Shown here piece after piece: positions 33,865 through 42,105 of a stretch of 64,000 nucleotides of DNA; the stretch's first letter is position 1, and every line of letters starts with the position of its first letter. The notes beneath the pieces were generated by a model, which worked only from the letters and a program-made list of their open reading frames with translations, did no database searches and was not told the origin of the DNA. Source of the stretch: Luteolibacter yonseiensis (lineage in GTDB: Bacteria > Verrucomicrobiota > Verrucomicrobiia > Verrucomicrobiales > Akkermansiaceae); contig NZ_JAENIK010000004.1 of the NCBI RefSeq assembly GCF_016595465.1, forward strand, positions 744,001 to 808,000, read 5' to 3'. The position numbers and the translations under genes were made by a program.

Positions 33865-35202
33865 CTACGGTTTTGATTTTTTGACCGGCCAATCCGGCGA
33901 ATCGCTGCGGGCGGTTTCCAGATAGACTTCGATTTTTTCCACAATGTCGGCGTGTTGGCTGGCGACGTCGGTTTGCTCGGCGGCGTCGTTTTCCTGGTCG
34001 AAGAGAACGATGGGCTTTCCCGGATTCCGGCGGATGCCTTTCCAGCGGCCTTGATAGAGGGCCGCCTGTCTGAAGGTTCCTTCATGGAATTCCCAATAGA
34101 GGAATTCGTGGCTTTTCTGCCCGCCGCCGGCCAGCAGGGTGGGAACGAGGCTGATGGAATCCAGGCCTTGCGGAGCCCCGGCTTTCGCCAGATCCGCGGC
34201 GGTGGCCATGAAGTCGCCGAAGTAGGCGACGTGGCCGCTCTCGCCGGCCTTGATCTTTCCGGGCCATGAGGCGATGAACGGCACCCGGATGCCTCCGTCC
34301 GTCAGCGACCGCTTGATGCCGGTGAACGGGCCGGAGGGGCTGAAACGGGTCAGATCGTGGCCGCTTTCGTCGTGGGGGCCGTTGTCACTCGTGAAGATGA
34401 CGAGGGTGTTTTCCGTGAGACGCAGCTTCTTGAGTTCGTCGAGCAGGCGGCCGACATAGGAGTCCAGGCGGGTGATCATGGCGGCATGGCCTTTGTCGGG
34501 ACCGGGCCAGTCCTTGTCCGCGTAAGGCCCGAGATCCGGAACTTCGGCACCGCCGAGCGGTCCCTTGAGCCCGTTGTGGGCGTGGGGTACCACCATGCTC
34601 CAGTAGAGGAAGAAGGGCTTGTCCTTCCTCTCGTTGATGAAACGGATGGCTTCGTCGGCGAAGCGGTCATCGGCGTATTCCTTGTTGGGAACCTTTTCCT
34701 CATCGCGCCACAGGTAATCCGGATAGTGGTCGTGGGCGTGGACTTGGTTCAGGTAGCCGAAAAACTGGTCGAATCCATGTTTGCGCGGCAGGCCGACATC
34801 CGCCGCACCTTCGTCGCCGAGACCCCATTTGCCGATGAGGGCGGTGGCGTAGCCGGATTTTTTCAACACATCCGCGACCGTGGTGTCCTCCGCCCGGAGG
34901 GCTTGGGCGAGTGGATTCGCCTTGCCGGCATTTCCACGGACACGGGTGTGGCCCTGGTGCTGTCCGGTCATCAGGACACTGCGCGAAGGGGCGCAAACGG
35001 TGGCGCCGGAGTAGAAATGGGTGAAGCGCAGGCCGCCTTCCGCCATGCGGTCGATGTTCGGGGTCCGGATGACTTTCTGGCCGTAGCAACCGAGCTCCCC
35101 ATAGCCCAGATCATCCGCCATGATCCAGATGATGTTGGGCTTCGGAACTTCTTGTGAATGAACGATGCTTGAGAACGCGAAAACCAGCAGGAGAAACTTC
35201 AT
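33865..35202 (-). CDS. Secreted sulfatase (formylglycine type)
   Basis: A 445-residue sulfatase with a signal peptide (MKFLLLVFAFSSIVHS). Characteristic sequence parts are PNIIWIMADDLGYGELGCYG (metal aspartates) and the CAPSR formylglycine motif, where Cys70 is converted by a formylglycine-generating enzyme; TGQHQGHTRVRGN follows. It would hydrolyse sulfate esters of polysaccharides or glycans outside the cytoplasm. The start at 35202 gives the signal peptide; the frame extends 20 codons upstream. The gene lies 31 bases after the ammonium transporter stop on the same strand, though a functional link is unclear. A maturation enzyme is not in the window. Confidence 0.92.
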   Translation of the reverse strand: MKFLLLVFAFSSIVHSQEVPKPNIIWIMADDLGYGELGCYGQKVIRTPNIDRMAEGGLRFTHFYSGATVCAPSRSVLMTGQHQGHTRVRGNAGKANPLAQALRAEDTTVADVLKKSGYATALIGKWGLGDEGAADVGLPRKHGFDQFFGYLNQVHAHDHYPDYLWRDEEKVPNKEYADDRFADEAIRFINERKDKPFFLYWSMVVPHAHNGLKGPLGGAEVPDLGPYADKDWPGPDKGHAAMITRLDSYVGRLLDELKKLRLTENTLVIFTSDNGPHDESGHDLTRFSPSGPFTGIKRSLTDGGIRVPFIASWPGKIKAGESGHVAYFGDFMATAADLAKAGAPQGLDSISLVPTLLAGGGQKSHEFLYWEFHEGTFRQAALYQGRWKGIRRNPGKPIVLFDQENDAAEQTDVASQHADIVEKIEVYLETARSDSPDWPVKKSKP

Positions 35203-35233
35203 GGCGGACTGGGGACGGTGGGGATGGACTCGT

Positions 35234-36544
35234 TTACGATTCCATCGGGTAAGCATTTTCACCGTGTTCGGAACGATCGAGTCCCTCGGCCTCCTGTTCC
35301 TCGCTCACCCGCAGCCCGAGTATGGCCCGGACGATGAAAACCAACGCCACCGTCGCCACGGCGGACCAGAGAATCGTCACACCCAGACCCGTGAGTTGGA
35401 TTCCAAGCTGCGTTCCCACGGATTTCACGTGGCCGAGCCCGCCGAGCGAGGGTTGGCCGAAAAACGCGAGCAAAACCGTGCCCAAAATGCCGCCCACACC
35501 ATGGACTGCGAAGACATCCAGCGAATCATCGATATGGAGCTTTTCCCGGATCAGGCTGACGGAGAAGTAACAAACCACCGCCGAGAGAGAGCCGATGACG
35601 ATCGCTCCGAGGGGGCCGACATCGCCCGAGGCCGGTGTGATCGTCGCCAATCCGGCGACGAGTCCGGTGACCATGCCGATCAAGCCTGCCTTGCCGTTCC
35701 GGAGTCGCTCCAACAGACACCAGACCAAGCCTGCGGCACAGGCGGACAAATGGGTGACGAGCACCGTCATGCCTGCCGGACCATTGGCCGCGAGCTGGCT
35801 GCCGCCGTTGAATCCGAACCAGCCGACCCACAACATCGCCGCACCGATGTAGACCATTCCCGGCTGATGGGGCGGGTGCGGATGCTCGGGAAAACCACGG
35901 CGTTTGCCCAGCATCATGGCCAGGATCAGGGCGGTGATTCCAGCCGTCGCATGGACGACGATGCCGCCTGCCAGGTCTTTCACCCCCATGTCCTGCAACC
36001 AGCCGCCCCCCCACACCCAGTGGGTTACGGGGAAATAAACCGCCAACAGCCAGAGCGCGGAGAACAACATGAGCGCGCCGAATTTCATCCGCTCCACCAC
36101 CGCACCGATGTAGAGGCACGGCGTGATGATCGCGAAAGTCATCTGGAACATCACGAACAGCACTTCCGGAAGCTGGGTTCCAGCCGCCACGGAATCCACC
36201 GTCACTCCCTTCAGAAACAAGGCATTGAGATTTCCGATCCACCCGCCATCCCCCTTGAAAGCCAGGCTGTAACCCACCGCCACCCACAGCAGCGAGGCCA
36301 TGCAGGCGATTCCGCCGCACTGCGCCATCACGGACAGCACGTTCCGGCCCCTCACCAGTCCGCCGTAAAACAGCGCAAGGCCCGGCATGGTCATGAAAAG
36401 AACCAGAGCCGTCGCGGTCAGCACCCATGCGGTATTACCGGAATCCACCGTGGGTGAGGTGTTCTGGGCTTGGAGAAATACCGTGCTCAGGGCGAGGAAC
36501 CCGAGCACCAGACGACTTGTTTTAAAGGTGTTAACGCACTGCAT
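35234..36544 (-). CDS. amtB: Ammonium transporter AmtB
   Basis: A 436-residue ammonium channel with a likely cleaved leader (VLGFLALSTVFLQAQ) and 11 helices. The first membrane segment is NTAWVLTATALVLFMTMPGLALFYGGLVRGRNVLSVM, with the family's conserved FYGGL, and both pore histidines are visible in VVHATAGITAL and DVFAVHGVGGILGT. Transport is of NH4+/NH3 across the inner membrane. No glnK PII gene is adjacent, contrary to the usual glnK-amtB pair; the neighbours are a sulfatase and a divergent DUF1080 gene. I start at ATG 36544; an upstream ATG at 36565 is less consistent with a leader peptide. Confidence 0.92.
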   Translation of the reverse strand: MQCVNTFKTSRLVLGFLALSTVFLQAQNTSPTVDSGNTAWVLTATALVLFMTMPGLALFYGGLVRGRNVLSVMAQCGGIACMASLLWVAVGYSLAFKGDGGWIGNLNALFLKGVTVDSVAAGTQLPEVLFVMFQMTFAIITPCLYIGAVVERMKFGALMLFSALWLLAVYFPVTHWVWGGGWLQDMGVKDLAGGIVVHATAGITALILAMMLGKRRGFPEHPHPPHQPGMVYIGAAMLWVGWFGFNGGSQLAANGPAGMTVLVTHLSACAAGLVWCLLERLRNGKAGLIGMVTGLVAGLATITPASGDVGPLGAIVIGSLSAVVCYFSVSLIREKLHIDDSLDVFAVHGVGGILGTVLLAFFGQPSLGGLGHVKSVGTQLGIQLTGLGVTILWSAVATVALVFIVRAILGLRVSEEQEAEGLDRSEHGENAYPMES

Positions 36545-36576
36545 GCGGCGCAAATGAAGCAGCAATCATTCCATTA

Positions 36577-36613
36577 ATGAATTCAATTCATGATTGATGT
36601 ATTAATCATGAAT
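36577..36613. promoter_or_regulatory. AT-rich inverted repeats in the amtB / DUF1080 divergent region
   Basis: Two overlapping perfect inverted repeats: ATGAATT-C-AATTCAT (36577-36591), and ATTCATGATT (36586-36595) with AATCATGAAT (36604-36613) around an 8-base loop. They sit 33-69 bases upstream of the amtB start and about 100-136 bases upstream of the DUF1080 start in an unusually AT-rich stretch, so they are likely regulator sites, possibly for nitrogen control of amtB. Confidence 0.5.
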
Positions 36614-36712
36614 TACGTTTCTGGTGACGTTCTTACCCGTTTTGGGGGTGCGAAACTTATTGTGGAGACCGCCACGCCGCCGCTAGTTTCAACCTCAACT
36701 CTGGAAACACGT

Positions 36713-37477
36713 ATGAAATCCATCCTGCTCACCGCTCTCCTCGCCGCCGCCAGTTTCGCCCATGCCGAGGACGGCAAGTGGATTTCTCTCTTCAATGGCA
36801 AGGACCTCACCGGCTGGACGCCGAAAATCCGTGGCTGTGAGGCGGGTGACAATTTCAAGGACACCTACCGGGTCCAAGACGGCGTCATCAAGGTGGACTA
36901 TTCGAAGTATGAAAAGTGGGACAACCGCTTCGGGCACCTGTTTTTCGAGAAAAAATTCTCCAACTACCGCCTCAAGCTCGAATACCGCTTCAGCGGTGAG
37001 CAGATCAAGGAAGGGCCGGGCTGGGCATTCCGGAACAGCGGCATCATGATCCACAGCGAGTCGCCCAAGACCATGGAGCTGGAGCAGGACTTCCCCGCGT
37101 CGCTCGAAGTCCAGCTTCTCGGCGGCAGTGGGAAAGGTCCGCGCACCACCGGAAACCTTTGTACCCCCGGCACCCATATCGTGATGGATGACAAGCTTGT
37201 CACCACCCACTGCATCAATTCCAAGTCCAAGACCTTCGACGGCGACCAGTGGGTCACCATCGAGGTGGAGGTTCACGGCAACGGCATCATCCGCCATCTG
37301 ATCAATGGCGAGGAAGTCATCAGCTACAGCAAGCCCCAGCTCGGCGGCGAGGACCACTCCGAGCAGCTCATCAAGGTCGCCGGCGACAAGATGCTCTCGG
37401 AAGGATACATCTGCCTCCAGTCGGAGAGCCATCCGGTGGAGTTCCGGAAAATCGAGATCATGGAGCTCAAGCCGTGA
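36713..37477 (+). CDS. DUF1080 (3-keto-disaccharide hydrolase type) secreted protein
   Basis: A 254-residue exported protein with signal MKSILLTALLAAASFAHA. The mature part has the DUF1080 hallmark WISLFNGKDLTGWTPK at its start, FSNYRLKLEYRF, NSGIMIHS, SLEVQLLGG and TIEVEVHGNGIIRHLINGEEV, a concanavalin-like jelly roll. Family members hydrolyse 3-keto-glycosides in recent work, and many belong to large expansions in Verrucomicrobiota and Planctomycetes. The start at 36713 is the one that produces the signal. Divergent from amtB; an imperfect intergenic region and a GC-rich hairpin separate it from engB downstream. Confidence 0.88.
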   Translation: MKSILLTALLAAASFAHAEDGKWISLFNGKDLTGWTPKIRGCEAGDNFKDTYRVQDGVIKVDYSKYEKWDNRFGHLFFEKKFSNYRLKLEYRFSGEQIKEGPGWAFRNSGIMIHSESPKTMELEQDFPASLEVQLLGGSGKGPRTTGNLCTPGTHIVMDDKLVTTHCINSKSKTFDGDQWVTIEVEVHGNGIIRHLINGEEVISYSKPQLGGEDHSEQLIKVAGDKMLSEGYICLQSESHPVEFRKIEIMELKP

Positions 37478-37573
37478 AGCGGCCGGGAAAGGGGGGCGCC
37501 GGTCTCCGGTAAATATTTGCTGCCAATCCGCCGGAGCATGGTAGACGGTCTCGGACCGCCACCACGAAACCGA

Positions 37574-37596
37574 CCCCGGAGGACTTCCCTCCGGGG
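37574..37596 (+). terminator. GC-rich hairpin between DUF1080 gene and engB
   Basis: CCCCGGAGG-ACTTC-CCTCCGGGG is a perfect 9-base stem with a 5-base loop, 21 bases before the engB ATG. There is no T-run directly after it, so it could be a weak terminator for the DUF1080 gene or an RNA structure in the engB leader. Confidence 0.4.
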
Positions 37597-37617
37597 AGTC
37601 CGACCTTTCCCACCAGC

Positions 37618-38211
37618 ATGCAAATCAAATCAGCCGTCTTCCACATGAGCGCCCGCGACATCCAGGCCGCGCCCGAGTGGGATCGTCCGGAATTCGCCTT
37701 CATCGGCCGCTCGAACGTCGGCAAGTCGTCGATGATCAACATGCTGTCCAACAAGGACGCGCTCGCCAAGGTCTCCGCCACTCCGGGGAAAACCCAGCTC
37801 CTGAATTTCTTCATCATGAACGAGGCATGGAGTCTCGTGGATCTTCCGGGCTACGGCTACGCCAAGGTCGCCAAGAGCGAGAAAATCAATTTCAACGAAT
37901 CCGTCGGAGACTATCTCGAACAACGTGACAACCTCCGGATTGTCTTCGTCCTCATCGACTCCCGCCTCGCGCCGCAGCCCATCGATGTCAGCTTCGTCAG
38001 CTGGCTCTCCGGTTGCCAGGTCCCCTTCGCGCTCGTCTTCACCAAGGCGGACAAGCAGTCACCCGGCAAGACGAAGGCCACCATCGCGGAGTTTCTCGCA
38101 GCCATCGGTGGGGACGTGGCCGTCAACCCACCGGTGATCATCAGTTCGTCGAAGAACCGCACCGGGCGTGTCGAGATCCTCAAGCTCATCGAGGCGGCGC
38201 TGAAGGTGTGA
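37618..38211 (+). CDS. engB: Ribosome-assembly GTPase EngB (YihA/YsxC)
   Basis: A 197-residue GTPase required for large ribosomal subunit maturation. The G motifs are clear: G1 GRSNVGKSS, G3 DLPGYGYAKV, G4 FTKADKQ and G5 SSSKNRTG; the switch region has KVSATPGKTQLLNFF as in the family. Size is typical. The ATG is preceded by a GC-rich hairpin and not by a clear Shine-Dalgarno site, as for many genes here. Its stop is 10 bases from that of the convergent metallophosphoesterase gene. Confidence 0.95.
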   Translation: MQIKSAVFHMSARDIQAAPEWDRPEFAFIGRSNVGKSSMINMLSNKDALAKVSATPGKTQLLNFFIMNEAWSLVDLPGYGYAKVAKSEKINFNESVGDYLEQRDNLRIVFVLIDSRLAPQPIDVSFVSWLSGCQVPFALVFTKADKQSPGKTKATIAEFLAAIGGDVAVNPPVIISSSKNRTGRVEILKLIEAALKV

Positions 38212-38221
38212 CGTCCGGCCT

Positions 38222-39130
38222 TCAAACCTTCCGCAACGGAATCACCCGCGAAGTCTCGCGGCCGTTGCCTTCGATTTCCAGCCGGTCGGCGAACAGGCGG
38301 ATGGCGGAGAAGGCGTTCACCTCCGGTTCATGCAGGATCGACTTGAAGGTGATGTAGGGGATTCCGTTCCGGATCACTTCCGCCCCGGCGTGGTTGTGTC
38401 CGTTGAAAAACGCCGCGACAGAGGGATGGCGGTCGATCACCGCGAGCACCGCTTCCGAGTTCCACACCTGATGCCCGTCCGCCGGCAGCAGCGGGTGGTG
38501 GCCACACAGGATCACACGTTCCTTCACCGCATCCGCCGCGGCGAGTTCGCGCTCCAGCCATTCCAACTGGTCATCGGAAATTCCTCCGTTCCATGGTTTT
38601 GCGGCGGAGGAGTTTTTCGCGACGAGATCTTTCAAGAGGGATTCGGATTCCCTGTCCGATGAAGAATCCGCCGGGTATTTGTAAACGGAACGGTCATTCG
38701 TATCCAGCATCACGAAGCGCACCCCGGAATCACGGAAGACGTAATAATCGTGCGGCATGCCAAGCGTGGTGACGATCCGGCATTTCTCGCCGTCCGCCAC
38801 GGTGTAGTCGTGGTTTCCCAACAAATGCCGCACCGGGTGGCCCAGCCCGTCCAACAACGGCAGCACGTCGCCGAATGACTTGAACTCCCGATCGATGAAA
38901 TCTCCAAGATGCAGCGTGAAACGTAGCTTCCTCTCCGCGAGCCATCCGACAGCGGTTTTCAGTTTCGGGATGGACTCACGGTAATGCCGCTCCCCCTCCG
39001 GCCCGGCATCCGCGTATTGCACGTCGGTGATCAGTCCGAAGGTGAGAGCGGCCGGTTCGTCCGCGGCCCCGCGCACCGCGGTGGATGAGACGGCCAAGGT
39101 CGAAAGCCCGATGAAATTTCTCCGGTTCAT
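38222..39130 (-). CDS. Secreted metallophosphoesterase
   Basis: A 302-residue calcineurin-like phosphoesterase with an N-terminal export signal (NRRNFIGLSTLAVSSTAV, resembling a Tat signal). Motifs for the two metal ions are in FGLITDVQYAD, LHLGDFIDRE, LLGNHDYTV, ILCGHHPL and FNGHNHAGAE, in the usual order. It resembles Mn-dependent ADP-ribose/CDP-alcohol diphosphatase types, but the substrate is not decidable. ATG 39130 is chosen because it gives the signal; the frame is open 59 more codons upstream into the divergent NagZ-like gene. The spacer to the NagZ-like gene is about 100 bases. Confidence 0.88.
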   Translation of the reverse strand: MNRRNFIGLSTLAVSSTAVRGAADEPAALTFGLITDVQYADAGPEGERHYRESIPKLKTAVGWLAERKLRFTLHLGDFIDREFKSFGDVLPLLDGLGHPVRHLLGNHDYTVADGEKCRIVTTLGMPHDYYVFRDSGVRFVMLDTNDRSVYKYPADSSSDRESESLLKDLVAKNSSAAKPWNGGISDDQLEWLERELAAADAVKERVILCGHHPLLPADGHQVWNSEAVLAVIDRHPSVAAFFNGHNHAGAEVIRNGIPYITFKSILHEPEVNAFSAIRLFADRLEIEGNGRETSRVIPLRKV

Positions 39131-39230
39131 GAAACGGGTTCCTAGCACCCGTTCCGGCAAGGTGCAATGTCGCATGGGTGACGGGATGGAAAGAGTGACA
39201 AGGGTTCCCTCGGGTGCTTGGATTCTCCCG

Positions 39231-40301
39231 ATGATGGATGGCTCACTACTGGTGCTCGGGATCGCCGGGACCGAACTGACGTGCGGGGAGGCGGCGCTTT
39301 TCCGCAAGCTGCAACCGGCCGGCTACATCCTGTTCTCCCGGAACATCGGCACCGCCGGGCAGACGCGGAAGCTCACGGACGACCTGCGCGGCATTTCCTA
39401 CGACACGCCCATCATCGCCATCGATCAGGAAGGCGGAAGGGTCACGCGGACGAAGGACATCGCTCCTGTGGCACCCTCCGCCCCGGCACTCGCGGCGGTG
39501 GGGGACATGGGAAAAATCGCGGATGCCGGCGCGTTCACGGGAGATCTGCTGCGGATGCTCGGGGTGAATTTGAATTTCGCCCCCGTGCTGGATCTCGATC
39601 ATTTTCCGGGCATGCAAAACGCGTTGCGAGGACGCTGCTGGGGGCGTGATCCGCAGCGGGTCATCGATTTCGCGGGCCATTGGAACCGCTGGATGCGGAA
39701 ACGCTCGGTGGCGGGCTGTGCGAAACATTTCCCCGCCTGTGGCAGGGCGCAATCGGATCCGCACCACGATCTTCCCTCGTCACCGGCGACCTTGGACGAA
39801 TTGCTGCGCGAGGATGTGATTCCCTACACTGCGCTGATGCCGGAACTGGACTCCATCATGCTAGCACATGTGGAATTCCCGAACATCGACCCGGAGTTCC
39901 CCGCGTCACTCTCGCCGCGCATCATCCGGCGTTTCCTGCGCGACCAGCTCGGCTTCGACCGGCACGTCGTCCTGACGGACGACCTCGACATGGGAGCGAT
40001 CACGAACCGCTACGGGCGCGGAGAGGATGTGAAACTCGCCATCACCGCGGGAAATGATCTCGCCCTCATCTGTCACCGGACCGACACAGCCGAAGTGGCG
40101 GCGGCGGCCATCGCCGGGTTGCCGCGCTGGATGGTGGATGAGGCACACGAACGCGTGCACAGGTTGCGCCGCAGGCTGCATTCCCCGCCTGAGTGGTCTG
40201 AAAAAAAATGGCTGGCGACGTGTGATTCCCTGGCGGAACTCGCCGCCGCCGTCCCGGAAATCGGGACACCACAGGCTGACAGCCCGGTGGCGGATTACTG
40301 A
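39231..40301 (+). CDS. GH3 beta-N-acetylhexosaminidase, NagZ-like
   Basis: A 356-residue glycoside hydrolase family 3 protein (longer by 19 residues if ATG 39174 is used). It starts like NagZ (SLLVLGIAGTELT, then GYILFSRNI) and contains IIAIDQEGGRVTR, LNFAPVLDLD and the nucleophile motif VLTDDLDMGAI (Asp250-Asp251 region). The catalytic loop, KHFPGHGxxxxDxH in NagZ, reads KHFPACGRAQSDPHHDLP here: the Asp-x-His pair (Asp176, His178) is kept but the GHG is ACG. NagZ releases GlcNAc from peptidoglycan muropeptides during recycling. Divergent from the metallophosphoesterase; a hairpin-T-run terminator follows. Confidence 0.85.
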   Translation: MMDGSLLVLGIAGTELTCGEAALFRKLQPAGYILFSRNIGTAGQTRKLTDDLRGISYDTPIIAIDQEGGRVTRTKDIAPVAPSAPALAAVGDMGKIADAGAFTGDLLRMLGVNLNFAPVLDLDHFPGMQNALRGRCWGRDPQRVIDFAGHWNRWMRKRSVAGCAKHFPACGRAQSDPHHDLPSSPATLDELLREDVIPYTALMPELDSIMLAHVEFPNIDPEFPASLSPRIIRRFLRDQLGFDRHVVLTDDLDMGAITNRYGRGEDVKLAITAGNDLALICHRTDTAEVAAAAIAGLPRWMVDEAHERVHRLRRRLHSPPEWSEKKWLATCDSLAELAAAVPEIGTPQADSPVADY

Positions 40302-40312
40302 TCTTGTCGGAG

Positions 40313-40338
40313 ATTCCCGGCATTCCCCGGGAATTTTT
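40313..40338 (+). terminator. Rho-independent terminator after the NagZ-like gene
   Basis: ATTCCCGG (40313-40320), loop CATTCC and CCGGGAAT (40327-40334) form a perfect 8-base stem followed by TTTTT (40334-40338), 12 bases after the stop. Confidence 0.75.
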
Positions 40339-40414
40339 CGTGAATAAACGGATGCGGATTCCGTCGGAAGAGCTAGATTTGAAAAAATCGCCCATCGAAA
40401 CGAAACCAAGCACC

Positions 40415-40900
40415 ATGAAATCCATCACCCATCTTCTGGCCGCCGCCATCGCGGTGACCACGGCATTCATCTCGGCACCGAAAGCAGAGGCGACCCCGGT
40501 CGTGCTCAGAGGGGCCGGCTATTACAAGATCGCCAACAAGATCAAATATTACGTGAACGTGCCGTCCCAAAGCGGGCGCTTCAGGCATCTTGGCGAGGGC
40601 TATTATCAGAAGACGACCTATGGATTCGACTACATCGTCAACCGCGGCAACAAACGTTCCGGAGACCTCAGCTTCGAGTTCTGGGCGATGCCATACTTCG
40701 GCGCCACCTCCGGTGAAATCTTGATGACGAGAGGAAGAGACCCCCTGAAAGCCGGCAAGTCCTACCGGGATGCCGACTCGACCGGCCAAGCCGTGAACAT
40801 TGACGAGCGGGCCTTCCCGGAGATCAATCTTTGGGAATACAACGGCAGGAACTGGGTGAACAGGGATGCCTTCACTTTTTCGAGAAGCACCCGACTTTGA
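40415..40900 (+). CDS. Secreted hypothetical protein
   Basis: A 161-residue exported protein. ATG 40415 opens a signal peptide (MKSITHLLAAAIAVTTAFISAPKAEA). The mature part is rich in Tyr and Gly (GYYKIANKIKYYVNVP, GEGYYQKTTYGFDYIVNRG) and predicts mainly beta strands; there is no family I recognise. No functional hint in neighbours (NagZ-like upstream with a terminator, repeat protein downstream). Confidence 0.65.
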   Translation: MKSITHLLAAAIAVTTAFISAPKAEATPVVLRGAGYYKIANKIKYYVNVPSQSGRFRHLGEGYYQKTTYGFDYIVNRGNKRSGDLSFEFWAMPYFGATSGEILMTRGRDPLKAGKSYRDADSTGQAVNIDERAFPEINLWEYNGRNWVNRDAFTFSRSTRL

Positions 40901-40973
40901 GCGGTACTGAACCCATTTCCACCTGCCTGGATGCAGTCCTGGCCCGGGCGGGTTTGTCCCTCGTGACTTTTTC

Positions 40974-42101
40974 ATGAAGCCCGTCACCCTTATTCTCGGT
41001 GTCGCCGCCGTAGCCCTGGTTTCAGGAGCCGGTGGCTACTTTTTAGGCAGGGGAAAATCGTCCTTCTCAGGGCCCGTCGCCCTTACGGACGCCGCGCGGG
41101 CGAAATCGTCCGCCCGTCCGGGCTTGATTGCGGTTGATCCCGTCAAGCTGCGGGCATCGCTGGATGCGGAGAAAAGCCCGCTCGCCCGCTTCAAGCTGGC
41201 ACTGGAGCATCTGGAAGCGTGGATCGCAAAGGATCCCGTTGGCGCGCTGGATTGGCTGAACAGCCAGCAAAAAAGCGAACGCCGCGATGAGGTGATCCGC
41301 ATGGCCCTGAACCTTTATGCCGAAACCGATGCGAGATCCTCGGCGGCTTGGGCGATGCGGAATCTTACCGGAGCGGAACTGAACAACATGCTCATCGCCA
41401 TCGCCGACAGGTGGGCGGTGCAGAATGGAGACGAGGCGGCCCGGTGGTTTTTGACCCAACCCGCCACCTTGGAGCGCGATGCCGCGGTGGAGAACCTGTT
41501 TTTCACCTGGTCCCAGAACGAACCTGCCGCCGCCTTGAAGCTGATCCAGGGAGATCCGTCGCTTGGCGATCTGGTTCCCACCCTCCTCCGTGCTTCGTTC
41601 GCCGGGTGGGCGAAGGGAGATCCCCAGGCCGCCGTCTCCTCCAGTCTTGAGCTGGGCCGCGCCCGCAACGATCCGGAGCAATTCGCGAACACTCTCGCGA
41701 ACTGGGCCACGATGGACCTGGAGAGCAGTTCGAAATGGCTGGCGGAAAACGTCCCCGCCGGTGCCGAGCGCCTTGCCGCGACCCGGGAGCTTGCCGGGAT
41801 TTACGCCCAGCAGTCGCCTGCGGACGGACTCGTCTGGTTGGGAAAACTTGATTCCGGTCCCGAGCGTGACGCCGCGGCGAACGCCTTGACCACCGGATGG
41901 TCGCGGAGCAGCCCGGCGGAAGCGGCGGCCTGGGCGGCCGGCCAGACCATCAGCCAGCTCGCCCCGGAATCGATCCAGGACATTTCCCGGAATTTTCTCA
42001 TGAGGGATCCGGCGGCGTTCGAAGCATGGCGCGCCGCATTGCCAGAAGGACCGTTCAAGGAACAGACCAAACAGGTGGGGATCGGACCCGGCGACGAGTG
42101 A
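40974..42101 (+). CDS. Membrane-anchored helical-repeat protein
   Basis: A 375-residue protein with one N-terminal membrane helix (LILGVAAVALVSGAGGYFLG) and an exported domain made of about eight helical repeats of 30-40 residues. The repeated theme is W-x-x-x-(D/N/S)P-x-A-A-x-x-W followed by two helices with ERDAA or similar, e.g. AKDPVGALDWLN, QNGDEAARWFL, SQNEPAAALKLI, AKGDPQAAVSSS, QSPADGLVWLG, SRSSPAEAAAWA, MRDPAAFEAWRA. I have seen similar repeats in Verrucomicrobiota proteins but know no name or function; scaffold or protein-binding roles are likely. The gene ends 4 bases before the convergent MetX stop. Confidence 0.75.
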   Translation: MKPVTLILGVAAVALVSGAGGYFLGRGKSSFSGPVALTDAARAKSSARPGLIAVDPVKLRASLDAEKSPLARFKLALEHLEAWIAKDPVGALDWLNSQQKSERRDEVIRMALNLYAETDARSSAAWAMRNLTGAELNNMLIAIADRWAVQNGDEAARWFLTQPATLERDAAVENLFFTWSQNEPAAALKLIQGDPSLGDLVPTLLRASFAGWAKGDPQAAVSSSLELGRARNDPEQFANTLANWATMDLESSSKWLAENVPAGAERLAATRELAGIYAQQSPADGLVWLGKLDSGPERDAAANALTTGWSRSSPAEAAAWAAGQTISQLAPESIQDISRNFLMRDPAAFEAWRAALPEGPFKEQTKQVGIGPGDE

Positions 42102-42105
42102 CCGC

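Noticed and set aside
39331..39345. Second LexA-like palindrome TGTTC-N5-GAACA
   Set aside because: The spacer is five bases rather than four and it is inside the coding part of the NagZ-like gene.
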